From Lineus longissimus (taxonomy: Eukaryota; Nemertea; Pilidiophora; Heteronemertea; Lineidae): a DNA stretch of 64,000 nucleotides. The DNA lies in assembly GCF_910592395.1 (NCBI RefSeq), contig NC_088312.1, positions 23,009,292 to 23,073,291 of the forward strand. Direction: 5' to 3'. Numbering within the stretch: the stretch's first letter is position 1; each line of letters opens with the position of its first letter. This document shows positions 11,401 through 21,792 of this stretch, in pieces. A program made the translations under genes and the position numbers. Under the pieces are notes generated by a model. The model saw only the letters and a list, made by a program, of their open reading frames with translations. It was not told the DNA's origin and ran no database searches.

Positions 11401-14400
11401 TTGATAGGCAGGAGAAGCTAACCTCACATTCTTGGTGCTTCTTCTTTGAGCCCATACTTATCAATACATGTGTTCACTTATAGCTAAGTTACTCGCCAGG
11501 CCAGTTCAGGCCAATGTTGTGTCAGGCTCCAGTGTGAGGTCTTCTGCTTTGCCCGTTGAGACACACTAACCGGAATATGGGTCTCGGAACCAATTCATTG
11601 TCTCTTACCTTTCAGCTAAGCCAGGCACCAGGCCAGTTCAGGCCAATGATGTATCTAGCTCGAGTTCTAGGTCAAGGTCCCCTGCTGTACCCATGGAGAC
11701 GGACCAGCTAGAGGACGGCTCTCCGCCTGAACTCGATGAGCACCGCCCTGTTTTCACTGGACCAGTTGAGAAGTAAGTTTAACTGTTGTGAATGAAACAG
11801 CTGACACATATTGGATACTCACAATATGGAATGGTTTTGCTGAATGGGAAAAGTCTTGACATTCTGTTGTCACAATCGATTCCTCTTGCTCTTTTTGATG
11901 TTTTATAAATTGCTCTGATATGAGTGGCCATGACTGCCTTGACTCACACCATCTGTTACCTTCTCTCCAGATTGATCGTCTACCCTCCGCCACCTGCCAC
12001 CGGCGCCATTACTGTGACAAATGAAGATCTCTTCTGTCTGAATGAGGGCGAGTTTCTCAATGACACCATCATTGATTTTTACCTCAAGTAAGCTGCAATA
12101 TTTCTTACTTTACTCAAGAACTTGCAACCATCAGTTGAAATGTGTCCGATGGCTTCTTGGGTCAACAACTGCACGAGAATATGTGTGGGCCTGCTGTTCC
12201 AGTTGTAGAAACCTGAAGAAGATTGTTCAATAAGTGCATTCTCAGTCATCCTGGTGATTCAAGACCAAATCTCATCTGGTCATATCCTTACTGACAACCC
12301 TGACAGTCTCTTGTATCATTCACCAACCTTGTTTACTTTCAGATATGTAGTCCACAATGAACTGAGTGAAGAAGAACGGGATAAGACACACATATTCAAC
12401 TCCTTCTTTTACAAACGCTTGACACAGAAACAGGCACGACTCTCCTCGTTAGCAGACGACGTCACGTTACCGTACGTTCACTGAACCGACATATAGAATA
12501 TTGAGTTGAGAACTGAGTGTCAACTAGGACACTATTAGCTCATGTAGCTAAACGGGGCAGAACCAACGCTGTCAGAGAGACGCGCCCTCTATCCATGAAG
12601 AGCGTGAGTCATGTACCCTGATGTTAATATTGGTATTACCGCTTACCCTCTCTGACTGCCCTCCACAAAAAGCCCACTACTTATCTTTTCATTATCACTA
12701 ATAGTTCCCCGTCTTTTTCAGGCCAATTTTGAAACGGCACGCTAGGGTCAAGACATGGACGAGACATGTTGATATATTCGCCAAAGATTTTGTGATAGTT
12801 CCCATCAATGAGCAGTAAGTCGCAAGTTAATTCAATTCAATATCTGGCAGGAAAAAACTTAATGATATCTGACTTAAAGGGACTACAGATTGGACCCAGG
12901 TGGGTTCAGATTGCACCAAGTAGCCAATAAGAGTCTCCTCTATCTCACAGTACATCAGTTCTATTCATTTAACCTGTGGCTTATGTTGGTGTCAACCCTG
13001 TGTCATTTTGGTGATTGCTTGTTCCAGATTAAATATGTCTCTCTCTTGTTTGCAGTGCTCATTGGTTTTTAGCCATCATCTGCTTCCCAGGTTTGAAAGA
13101 ACCTGAATTTGAGAAAGTCATACATCCCAAGACTAAAGTAGCAATACAAAAACAAAAACAGTAAGTATCGAAATAAGAATTGTGAAATCTTCTTCTGAGT
13201 TCACAGTATACATGTACAGTCAAAGCACACTTTGTACCATTTCAAACTCTCGTTGATCAATTCTACCTAATCTTGTAACATTTCATAATCTTCTTGTTTC
13301 AGGACGTGTATATTAGTCATGGATTCATTAGCTGGTCCTAGTCGCCAAAATATCATTAGAACATTGAGAGAGTAAGTCGGATTTCTTGCTACTAATGTAC
13401 AAACCTGGTGGCTGATGTCTTAAACGATATTTCATGTCCCAAAGCCCTTTGTGTCCTCCTTTTCTTCGGCCAGTGAATTGGTTTCCTAGCCAAGTAGTTC
13501 GTTGGCCAATCAGAGCAGGTACATCACATCCAACTTATTGTCTGCTTTGATAGGAAAATTTGCTTGCCCTGGCCTAGAGAGGAGAGATAACAGAATCTCG
13601 GTTTTACGTCTCACCTGAAGGAACTGACAATGAAACTTGATAGTAAAGTGTCTCGCTAGGTTACAAGTGATGTGTCTGCATTGAGTATCAAACCCACCAT
13701 GTTAAAACTCTAACACCATAACAACTACGCAACACTCCACATCTTACAATCACCTAATTGGTGCTTCCAGCTATCTTCAAGTTGAATGGGATACAAAGAA
13801 GAAGGAGACAGATGGTGCTAGGGTATTCAATAAGGACTCGGTCCGTGGTTCCACAGTCAAAGTGCCTCAGCAGAACAACTACAGCGACTGTGGCGTGTTC
13901 ATTCTTCATTATGCGGAGTCGTTCTTTAAGGTAAGAATCCTGGTTGTGTCTAAAAGAAGCCAATCTTGACCGCTCATAAGTTCATGGTCTTTGATGTCCT
14001 CTACACATACATGTACATTACGATACGTATGACTGGCAGATTATGAGCTCTGATTGCTTCTTCTTCTGTGTTCAGAAGTTTGAGATGTTCGCTAGACAGT
14101 CAGGCTGTTTTTGGTAACAGAGCTGCTGTTCTTCTGTGTTCAGAAGTTTGAGATGCTCGCTAGACAGTCAGGCTGTTTTTGGTAACAGAGCTGCTGTTCT
14201 TCTGTGTTCAGAAGTTTGAGATATTCGCTAGACAGTCAGGCTGTTTTTGGTAACATAGCTGCTGTTCTTCTGTGTTCAGAAGTTTGAGATGTTCGCTAGA
14301 CAGTCAGGCTGTTTTTGGTAACATAGCTGCTGTTGCTGCCTAAGAGAAAGCAGTAGTTGTGATTAGCTCTGTGCTTTATAACTCACCTTCCCTCTTGCTT

Positions 14401-14536
14401 GTCTCTTCAGGACCCAATAGATGACTACACGTTCCCGTTGTCGCTGCAGCGCTGGTTCCCCGTGGAGGACGTCACGAACAAACGTGATCATATCCGTGAT
14501 GTGGTCCTGACACTGAAAGCCCAGCAGGACAGTTGA
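5461..14536 (+). CDS. SENP6/7-like: SENP6/SENP7-type sentrin (SUMO)-specific protease, 20 coding exons
   Basis: This is a C48 (Ulp2-class) cysteine protease expected to trim SUMO chains in the nucleus. Exons: 5461-5573, 5949-6054, 6475-7255, 7458-7587, 7823-7924, 8214-8263, 8529-8596, 8873-9230, 9579-9799, 10026-10188, 10442-10618, 10997-11212, 11616-11772, 11971-12087, 12343-12471, 12722-12814, 13056-13160, 13303-13371, 13771-13930, 14411-14536. All junctions are GT-AG and phases agree, giving 3,441 nt (1,146 aa; human SENP6 is about 1,100). The catalytic region opens with [24 protein letters not shown] and [11 protein letters not shown], almost as in SENP6. The triad is His996 (HAHWF), Asp1036 (VMDSLAGP) and Cys1092 (SDCGVF), with Gln1086 as oxyanion residue. 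A SUMO-interacting-like motif, [11 protein letters not shown], lies at about 571-581 and a CxxC pair at 459-475. The start is uncertain: ATG 5461 is preceded by an in-frame stop, but an acceptor at 5479-5480 could make this an internal exon. Poly(A) signals occur at 15337 and 16491. Confidence 0.93.
11484..11570 (+). pseudogene. Decayed duplicate of a SENP exon
   Basis: Between the exons at 10997-11212 and 11616-11772 lies a copy of the start of the latter, with its own acceptor-like TTATAG. Translated in the same phase it reads [13 protein letters not shown]..., against [13 protein letters not shown]... in the real exon. It then runs through a VETH segment into a stop (TAA at about 11567) with no usable donor. 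This suggests a past exon duplication that has lost function. Inclusion in an mRNA would truncate the protein before the catalytic domain. Confidence 0.7.
14061..14333. repeat. 68-bp tandem repeat in the last SENP intron, four copies
   Basis: Four direct copies of a 68-bp unit start at 14061, 14129, 14197 and 14265, with only a few substitutions. Each unit contains TTCTTCTGTGTTCAG, a good-looking splice acceptor, so the intron carries four decoy acceptors before the true one at 14410. The copies are highly similar, which suggests recent expansion. Confidence 0.9.
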
Positions 14537-15939
14537 GGTCCAAGATAGATGGCTTCCATGATGTCATGGCAGATGGCGTCAGGAAACAGGGCCTAGTCGC
14601 TTGTGATTTCTGGTGGAAATGCACCAGATGCACAAGGAATGTGACTCTGTTGAGTTTTGCTGTCTGCCGTTCAGCTATGCAAGTCATCTAAAGATGTAAT
14701 TGTTGAAATATTTTGAGGCAATGGATTTGTTTTCTTAGACTGGATGTAACTGGTGATAGCAGTGATAGATATACAACAGACACAGATAGCTAGAGATAAT
14801 TGGTGTTGCGGATTGGTCAAAGGAAATAGTTATGATGATATTTACACTTTCTCCTCTGCTGCATGTATGTGCAATACTTGGTTGCCTGTGTGCTCTTCTT
14901 TGGTGATTGAATTCGATTCTAATGTATTTGAAATTATTGTGGTGGCCAAGGTTGGAGGTTTCTTATGCTGGTTCATGTGTACAGTCTGGTTCATCATATC
15001 ATAAAATATATCTATTACAATCAATTGACTTGCATGACTCTTTTGAGGACAAGAGTACTGTCTCTGACAAATGTGGTTTTGGCAGATCCCATGATGGCCA
15101 TCTTACAAGCATGTTGACATTTTGTCCCACCAAAATTGCCCCCCCCCCTTCACAATGAGGACAGAGCTGTCAACATCACCTGGTTGAAGTGACATATGTC
15201 ATACTCTGGCCAACACTGATGTTACTCTTGTCTTTGCTAATGTTTCACCAAAATGAAATCTTCAAATTATGACTGTAAAGGAAGGTTGGCGTGATGAATT
15301 CTTCGAATAATGACTGTTTGCAAAGGAAGGTTGTGTAATAAACGACACATATTTTGTAAGGCGATATTCTGTGGTTATTTGTTCTGATGGCAAAGACGCT
15401 AGCATCGAGCAGGAACATTGGCACTTGAACAGTGATGTTGGCACAGTGCAGGGATGATGCCTGGATCTCACCCTAGCTCTCTAGACCAGCCCATGCCCAC
15501 TGCTTTGTCCCTGCCTAGATGTTGCCTAGCTCTCTAGATCAACCCGTGTCCTCTGTCTTGTCCTAGACTGGATCTCACCCCTGCTCTAGGCCAACCCACA
15601 TCCGGTCTGGTCCCAGCTTGGATCTCGCTCAACCCTCTGTTCCCCAATGCACTATACGCCCAGAGCTGGCACTGATCTGTCTTCAAGATTGGCTGTTCCC
15701 CTAGTACTATAACACCCAGAGCTGGCTGTCTCCAGATATAGGTTTTTCCCTCCAGTAGGCCTACCATCAACATCGAGGTAAGATTATAAAGTTGATGTTG
15801 TCCGAAAGGGAATACCAGTATTATCTCATCCAGGAAGACAAGAGACCTGATTTGCCTTGAGTGAGGACAGAATTCAGAGTGCACCTGTCTCATTAGCCCA
15901 TTGAAATAGGCTTCGACCCGCTACGCTCTTCACTTCCAG

Positions 15940-16075
15940 TGAGAAGGGGCCAGGCCGGTGCTCTCTCATTGGCAAAAGTCATTTAATACAACATGGGGCC
16001 ACGGTATAATTCCGTCCGTCACTATCAAGTGCTGCCATCTGAGCTAAGACATTGGAACTAGGCTTTGCCTGAAAT
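15940..16075 (-). repeat. Dispersed repeat family B, copy 2
   Basis: Reverse-complemented, this matches 3606-3785 block by block: GCCTAGTTCCAAT, CTTAGCTCAGATGGCAG, then GTGGCCCCATG and ATGACTTTTGCCAATGAGA, continuing into a CGGCCTGGCCC block. It lies in the putative 3' region of the SENP gene, in antisense orientation. Confidence 0.65.
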
Positions 16076-16170
16076 AAAAAAATCACGCTGTATGTCTTGC
16101 TGTAGAGACCATGTCACAACCAATCTGATGATAGTAGCTGTCACAATTCTGATTTCACCACGCTAAATGT

Positions 16171-16192
16171 TGAATTCACTATGGTGAATTCA
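16171..16192. other. Perfect 9-bp stem hairpin
   Basis: TGAATTCAC at 16171-16179 and GTGAATTCA at 16184-16192 are perfect inverted copies around a four-base TATG loop. Weaker related words (GATTTCACC, GGTGAATCC) flank it. It lies between the convergent SENP and 974-aa genes. It could be an RNA hairpin in a 3' UTR or a repeat relic. Confidence 0.6.
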
Positions 16193-16537
16193 GATTTTTA
16201 CGGTGAATCCAAGATTTCGGAAGGCACATGTCTTGTATGTCGTGGGTGCGTTAGTTCAGTAAAAGAGACGACTATGTATATAATACTGCACATTTCATTT
16301 TACAACTTCTGTCACAAACAAGTCCAAAATCGCGGCGAAAGCGGCTTTATACATCTTGTTCGCTCGTCTGACTTAAGGACATCTGTAAGTTCGGAACTCA
16401 GAGATGAAGGTCCGATTAGGCCTAGTCCCTGTTTCTACTGTTGTTATGTCATTGTCTTGTCTCGGTCATATTCTTTGGTGGTAAACCCATAATAAAGTTG
16501 TCGAAATACAAGGTACGTGATTTATAACAAAACCAGC

Positions 16538-16547
16538 TTTATTTATT
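16538..16547 (-). terminator. Overlapping minus-strand poly(A) signals
   Basis: The plus-strand text TTTATTTATT gives two overlapping AATAAA hexamers on the minus strand. They are the best candidate for the 3' end of the leftward gene at 17403-20327, implying a 3' UTR of about 870 bases. A plus-strand AATAAA lies only about 45 bp away, at 16491-16496. Confidence 0.5.
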
Positions 16548-17091
16548 TGCCTATGATAATTATGTACAAAATTGCATTGTAGCTTCTTTTCGGAGGCACC
16601 TCTGTGAGCAGGCTACCATCTTATGTCTACCTGGGACATAAGATTTCATCCCAACTTACCGGCGGTGAACGACAATCCCAGTCCACACCTTTCCTGAAGA
16701 TTGGATGTACGCTCACCGTCGGTAGATCGGCATGTAGAAATAGGATGACCCAAACTTGTGAATATGACAACGATAACGAGGAAAGCTTTTCTTCCTCGAC
16801 AGTATTTTGCAGTCCCGAGGGTGTCGTTGATAGAGATTGTAATTATCCAGCAGTCATGATGACACACACTAAGTTATCTCTGTCACATCAGAGGACAAAA
16901 CAATACACGAAGTGTCTCCAGACAGACGGTCCGGTGTAGCATTTCGAATGTTCCACATTGCCTACAAAAAACCCTGGAGTGGACAGCTAGGAGGCATGTC
17001 GATCTACTGGCGTTGTGTGTTTGTCCGTCCTGAAAGGAGACTTTAGGATGACGTTCACCGCCGGTAAATCGGCATGGTATAGAAGGTCGTG

Positions 17092-17115
17092 CCTGTCACA
17101 TATCTTTGTGACAGG
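17092..17115. other. Stem-loop in the 3' UTR of the leftward gene
   Basis: CCTGTCACA and TGTGACAGG form a perfect 9-bp stem around a 6-base loop. The surrounding 16657-17082 also holds three related copies of a CACCG(C/T)CGGTA word, one of them inverted (16657-16672 is the exact reverse complement of 17051-17066). On the minus strand these sit in the 3' UTR, where they could fold into a longer structure. Confidence 0.55.
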
Positions 17116-17402
17116 ACATAGAATCCCGGTGGAAAAGCCTCCTTCTCCATACACGTTCCGTTCCCCATATTCATTTGCCATATCATCATCCAGTCGAGAA
17201 ATGTGCGTGAACACCATTCCTAGCACATGCCAAGATGTAAACAACATTGATGGGCTCGAACATCGGGGATACCAAAACCGTTTGGGATCGGATCGGCCGA
17301 GTCTTCGCAGATCCCCAAAACGCCAAGAGGACGCTTGCTTATCTATACCATTGTTCGAAATCGAACACTGGGATGAGTGATGAGATATTTATGGCCACAA
17401 AT

Positions 17403-20327
17403 CTAAATATTGCCATTTGAATCTTCCAGGGACTCATTTTCTTGTCCAGTCTGATCATCTCCAGTCTTGTTTTCCAGGTATGTAACCGCCGATTTCCCTT
17501 GTGATAACGTCTCTTCGCGATCGGTAGCCATTGCAGTCTCATCTCTGACGTCATTTTCTGCCCCGTCATTATTGTCAATCGTCTGCTCATTCTGGGGAGT
17601 AATTCCATAATTTTCAACATTTGCTTCATCTGCGGTTGCAGTACCTGTGACCTCGGTCAGTTCAGCCTGCCCAGTTGTCTTCCCTTCATCAACAGATACC
17701 ACCGGTTGATCAGATACCATCTGTTGATCAGTTGTCTCCAGTTGATCAGTTACCACCGGTTGATCAGCTGCCACCGGTTGATCATTATCGGAAGTCGATA
17801 TGTCAGCCACACCGAGGCCATTTTTACCCCTCGCTGCGTCGACGATTTCATTGCATTCCTTTGCATTGGGATTTTTATTATTTGCCGAAACCGCAGGGGT
17901 GGTTTGTTCAATCACCCTGGCCTCTTCTCCGTTTCCTGATGGTTCTAAGCCAATCTGTCGGCCCTCCTCAGCAGATTTGGCCTCGGCATTTTTTTCGTTG
18001 TTCGTCCTCTCCTTGGAGTTGTATCTAAGAAGGCTACCAGAGAAGGCATCGACTTCATTCTGTTGTCGTGCTTCGACTCCGACGGGGACACTTTGCGCAT
18101 GTTGTGGAGCAGATGCTGTTTTTTCTGCTTCAGCGGGGACGTCGCCTTGTGCTTGACCTAAATGTGTTTGGGCGTTTTCCTCAGCGTCACTCATTTTCAC
18201 ATCGAGTTTGGTGCCGTCTGCGTCAGCAGCTCTCTTTGGGGCCGGGTCCTCAGAGTCGCCCTGGTCAAGGTACCGTCTGTATGACTCAACGATTTCCACC
18301 ATCTTGCTTTCCGTGGGAGAACCTGGGCAAGCAACCCGGGTCATGTACTCGTCATCCTCGTCACCAGATTTGGAATTTAACTTTTCAGATGAGGAGTCAT
18401 CATGGCTGACAGACTTAGGCCTGTCAAGTTTGTACACAGGTGGTCTCGTAGCTGGCGTGTAACGAGGTTTGGCCAACTTTACCACGGTTTTATCTGAATT
18501 ACGAAAACCTTCTTCATCATGTTTGGTCTTTTTGTTACCCTTTTCACCGAACACTTCAATCTTGTTGAACTTTTTCAGCACAGATTTTGGTCTGCCACTC
18601 GCAGTTCCGGGGGTTCGCGGTAGACCTAATTTTGATGGGGAGATAAGACCGTCTGCTTTGACGGCCTCCGCGTGCGAGAACCGAACGGATTTTTTGGAGG
18701 GCGAATCTAGTCTAGTCGGCGAATATACGTCTGTTCCTAACTCATGGTGATCACCACTGGTCTCAAAATCGTTTCCGTTCTCGGTGTCTTTGACGCCCAA
18801 ATTCGACTTAAAACTTCCAGCACTTTTCAAGTTCGCGTACCTACACGTGGCAGTCCCGGCCCCGTTGGCGCGACTATGACCCTTACTCCTCGATTCCTCA
18901 TCCGTTTCATAATCCAGTATACTCCGTTCATCCCAAGAGCTATATTCAGTCGCTGGCGTGGAGCTTGTGTAACCACTGTCTACTTTCCTCCGCCGGTACC
19001 GTCCCTTTAGAAATGGCCGCGTCATAGCCTCAGACGGCGTCGACTGAACGTCTTTGCCGAGAGCTAAATTCACAATGGCAGTCCGCGTTCCATCATGACT
19101 AATAGAACGCTGATAGTAACCGTCACCCGGAGCCTTGTAGACGTAATGCCCCTCTTTTATTGACGGTGTAGAGGCGGCAACCGGCAGTTCGTCGCCAATC
19201 AAGATGTCTAACCCAAAGCTATACTTGACGTTTGGTGTGTAACCCCGCGGCGAATAGTCGGAGACATCGGTGTCCGCGGGGGCGTCGAGTGGTGCGCTGG
19301 CCTCCTCAGGCACCGCTGTTTTCCCGTGCGGCCGAATCAAGCAGCCTATTTTAGACTGAATATGAGAGTAATCCGGCTCCACTGGCACAGAATGTTGAAA
19401 ACCGTACGCGTAAGGTCTTGGTTTGGCTTTCTGATTCGGGTCTGCTTCGGGGAATTTCAATTTGAGAATAGATTTCTGTTTCAGTTTGTATTGCTCGAAG
19501 TTGATTGTGTCGTGTAAGATGCTTCTTTGTTTGGGATAAAGATTGTTTGACTTGCCCAAAGATTTTCCTCGCCCGCTTCTGTAACCTGTTCTCGCTACAC
19601 TAGTTTGTCTCTTCTTGTGATAGAACACGACACCCTCAAACTCCGAATCGCTCACAGTCCCGTTCGAATGATGGCCGCCATTTTTAAGAAACGGAAGTCC
19701 GTTTCGTTTCTCGAAGAATTGGTCTTCATCCGGGACATTTTCCTTCATGTCTGCCCATGAATCAACATTACCCACGTCCCCATCCGTATTCCCATTCATA
19801 TCCAATGCATTTAGAGAAGGTTCGGAGGTGTATCTGACAGCAGTAACGTGGTTGAGAGAAGGAAATACCTTGGCACCGCCAGATCGTCCTTTGTCGAGTT
19901 TATTTCTCAAGTGTTCGGGGCTTACCTCTTTCCTACGATTATGAACACTGGGCAACAACAATAACCCGCCATTGGACCTAACACCAGACTCCAGAGATTG
20001 TCTACCATTTGACCTTTGACCTGCGTTTTTATCATACACAGTCGTCAGAATCTTCTCACCATTTTTATACCACTCTCTAGGATTGGTGACATCAATCTTC
20101 AACAAGCCCGGGTTACTTTTGGAGTAAAGGTCATAAGGCGCTATCCCCGTTTCACCATTCTCCCTATCCGTCATGATGACCGCGTCAATGCTCCGGCTCA
20201 GTTGGCTAAGATCGACGAAGAACACACCTCGGTTGAGCGGTTTCTCGGCGACTTCCGGCGTACAGCACGGTACCCTGGTTACCTCCACATTCTGCAGACG
20301 ATGTAGGGCGGCGCGGACGTCCGCCAT
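17403..20327 (-). CDS. Unrecognised 974-aa disordered protein with PP1-docking-like motifs
   Basis: One uninterrupted frame encodes 974 aa; I do not recognise the family. The start is well supported: an in-frame stop lies four codons upstream, and the ATG sits in AAGATGGCGGA. A good acceptor (CTGTCTACTTTCAG) ends at 20344, implying a 5' UTR intron, so coding sequence is a single exon. The protein is polar and low in predicted globular sequence. No membrane segment or signal peptide is seen. Residues 285-289 read KSILK (a SILK-type motif) and 546-550 read KSVRF in KKSVRFSHAE (an RVxF-type motif); the pair in that order is typical of protein phosphatase 1 regulators. Around 848-881 a DQPV/TDQ motif repeats imperfectly, encoded by a TTGATCAG minisatellite. 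The C-terminal 300 residues are acidic. A PP1-regulatory scaffold is my inference only. Confidence 0.85.
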   Translation of the reverse strand: MADVRAALHRLQNVEVTRVPCCTPEVAEKPLNRGVFFVDLSQLSRSIDAVIMTDRENGETGIAPYDLYSKSNPGLLKIDVTNPREWYKNGEKILTTVYDKNAGQRSNGRQSLESGVRSNGGLLLLPSVHNRRKEVSPEHLRNKLDKGRSGGAKVFPSLNHVTAVRYTSEPSLNALDMNGNTDGDVGNVDSWADMKENVPDEDQFFEKRNGLPFLKNGGHHSNGTVSDSEFEGVVFYHKKRQTSVARTGYRSGRGKSLGKSNNLYPKQRSILHDTINFEQYKLKQKSILKLKFPEADPNQKAKPRPYAYGFQHSVPVEPDYSHIQSKIGCLIRPHGKTAVPEEASAPLDAPADTDVSDYSPRGYTPNVKYSFGLDILIGDELPVAASTPSIKEGHYVYKAPGDGYYQRSISHDGTRTAIVNLALGKDVQSTPSEAMTRPFLKGRYRRRKVDSGYTSSTPATEYSSWDERSILDYETDEESRSKGHSRANGAGTATCRYANLKSAGSFKSNLGVKDTENGNDFETSGDHHELGTDVYSPTRLDSPSKKSVRFSHAEAVKADGLISPSKLGLPRTPGTASGRPKSVLKKFNKIEVFGEKGNKKTKHDEEGFRNSDKTVVKLAKPRYTPATRPPVYKLDRPKSVSHDDSSSEKLNSKSGDEDDEYMTRVACPGSPTESKMVEIVESYRRYLDQGDSEDPAPKRAADADGTKLDVKMSDAEENAQTHLGQAQGDVPAEAEKTASAPQHAQSVPVGVEARQQNEVDAFSGSLLRYNSKERTNNEKNAEAKSAEEGRQIGLEPSGNGEEARVIEQTTPAVSANNKNPNAKECNEIVDAARGKNGLGVADISTSDNDQPVAADQPVVTDQLETTDQQMVSDQPVVSVDEGKTTGQAELTEVTGTATADEANVENYGITPQNEQTIDNNDGAENDVRDETAMATDREETLSQGKSAVTYLENKTGDDQTGQENESLEDSNGNI

Positions 20328-20394
20328 CTTGGTTCGTTAGAACCTGAAAGTAGACAGAACTTATTTCACGTGAAGGTCAGAACCAGAATCAGAA

Positions 20395-20640
20395 ATTTCT
20401 AAGTCCAAATATTTTTTTAATTTTTTTGGCTCAAAATGAACGAACATCACCAACATCATCAGTCCCAAAACTTTTTAAGTCTAAATTTTTTTTCACTTGT
20501 TTTTTTCTGCTCAAAATGAAGAAACATCATCAACCCCCAAAAATGTTGGATTTGAAAAATTTTCGGAATCAGAAGGATGAAAGAATTTCTGAGTCCACAT
20601 ATTTTTTCACTTGTTTTTTTCTGCTCAAAATGTAGCTTAT
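20395..20640 (+). repeat. Diverged ~120-bp tandem repeat (family C)
   Basis: Two to three imperfect copies share the order TCTAAGTCCAAAT-like, a T-rich tract with TTTTTTTCTGCTCAAAATGA, then AACATCATCAAC. The same order of words occurs in reverse complement at 49040-49140 in the Dispatched-like intron, so this is an interspersed family with local tandem growth. It lies just upstream of the 974-aa gene's 5' end. Confidence 0.6.
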
Positions 20641-21574
20641 TTCTCGACCTCAGGGGTCATCACACACTCGAACAATCATTTTCGACCAAAAAAGAAGTGG
20701 TTGTCGGGGTGACTGTGAATTTTCTTGGCTTTGTCATGTGCTATGTTTTTATCAGATGGCATCTTCGTCTCTTTTCACATGTTACAGCTGCCCTGGATGA
20801 GGGCTGCACGTAAGAACCTCTACAGTCGTCATAAGGCGGCCGCAGAGCACAGACATGCTCACGCATACTCTAGTATAGTCATATAAACATTTACCGTCTT
20901 TAAAATAATATGTATATTCCTTTGCACAGATTATCTGTAACTGGGTCACATGCCACGTCCCGTGAATATCTCATAGAAAATGCAGGAAAAAATATCTTAG
21001 ACATATTTGCCAGCAGGAAAGTACTTTAATAATTCTCATGAATTGCGTTGAGACAACTTGATTGTCCGACGGCTCGGAGGTATTTTAGAGCCAACACGAA
21101 ACGAAAGCTGGAATTATTCGTGCAAACAGAACATGTCATGCTCTCTATCTCATTATATTCGTGCAATCCAGGTTAAAGTCACCAAGCTTTGGGGTCCATA
21201 CTTTCCTTGTGCATGTATCGCTGTGGGCGTCAAAATACTTGTTTTGATATTTTTATGCACATAATAACTGATTAGTCCTGAGATTTCAAACATTTCTGAC
21301 GACCATCTTTCAGAGTGCATTAAAGTGCTGCAATAACACCTCTCAACATGTATGGCAAATTTGGCAAATTGAGATTACTGGTGCCCCATTGGCTTTCGGC
21401 ATAAATGTGACGTCATCAATAACATTTCATCCGCTGCCTCTGCTGAAAGTCTCCTCAGAGCCACCTTTTTAAACGTTCGATTGCCATGTTTTCAAAAAGC
21501 CGCCTCCTTCTCCATACACGTCTCCTTCCCCTTATTTATCCGACAGATGAAATCATTGAGTTATTTTGCCCCAG

Positions 21575-21661
21575 CCTCGCAGTTAGAAGAATTCAGGCCT
21601 AGCCCCAATACACGGTCTATTGTCTTGAACCAAAGCCCGCTCGCACCTTGGCCTAAATTCC
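21575..21661 (+). repeat. Dispersed repeat family D, copy 1
   Basis: The segment starts CCTCGCAGTTAGAAGAATTC and continues through GTCTATTGTCTT to GCCCGCTCGCACCTT. It matches 41863-41955 with scattered differences. Just upstream, 21496-21540 (CCTCCTTCTCCATACACG...) also matches 17138-17172, so this spot may be a patchwork of element fragments. Confidence 0.6.
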
Positions 21662-21792
21662 CATTGTTCTACTGTCTTATCAAAGGGTTATCAAGGCAAA
21701 TCTGAATAACATCGACGCTCACGAAACAGTTCCTGACGCTAACGCGATGTACGCAGTAACTGATACCCCAGAACCTATGATATTGATAATTG

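Larger units (their letters stand above)
14537..16525 (+). other. SENP 3' untranslated and intergenic sequence
   Basis: This stretch lies downstream of the SENP stop. AATAAA signals on the plus strand occur at 15337-15342 and 16491-16496, so the 3' UTR could end near 15360 or 16515. A C-run lies near 15142, a dispersed repeat at 15940-16075 and a perfect hairpin at 16171-16192. The open frames here (for example 15534-15893 on the minus strand) resemble no protein. Confidence 0.5.

Noticed and set aside
15534-15893. 119-codon minus-strand frame between the convergent genes
   Set aside because: The DNA has internally repeated CTAGCTCTCTAGA and TCTAGACCA words typical of degenerate repeats, and there is no homology or splice signal.
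17675-18156. Plus-strand frames opposite the 974-aa gene (PPVDQLPPVDQL...)
   Set aside because: They are antisense translations of the DQPV repeat coding region, with no start context or splice support.
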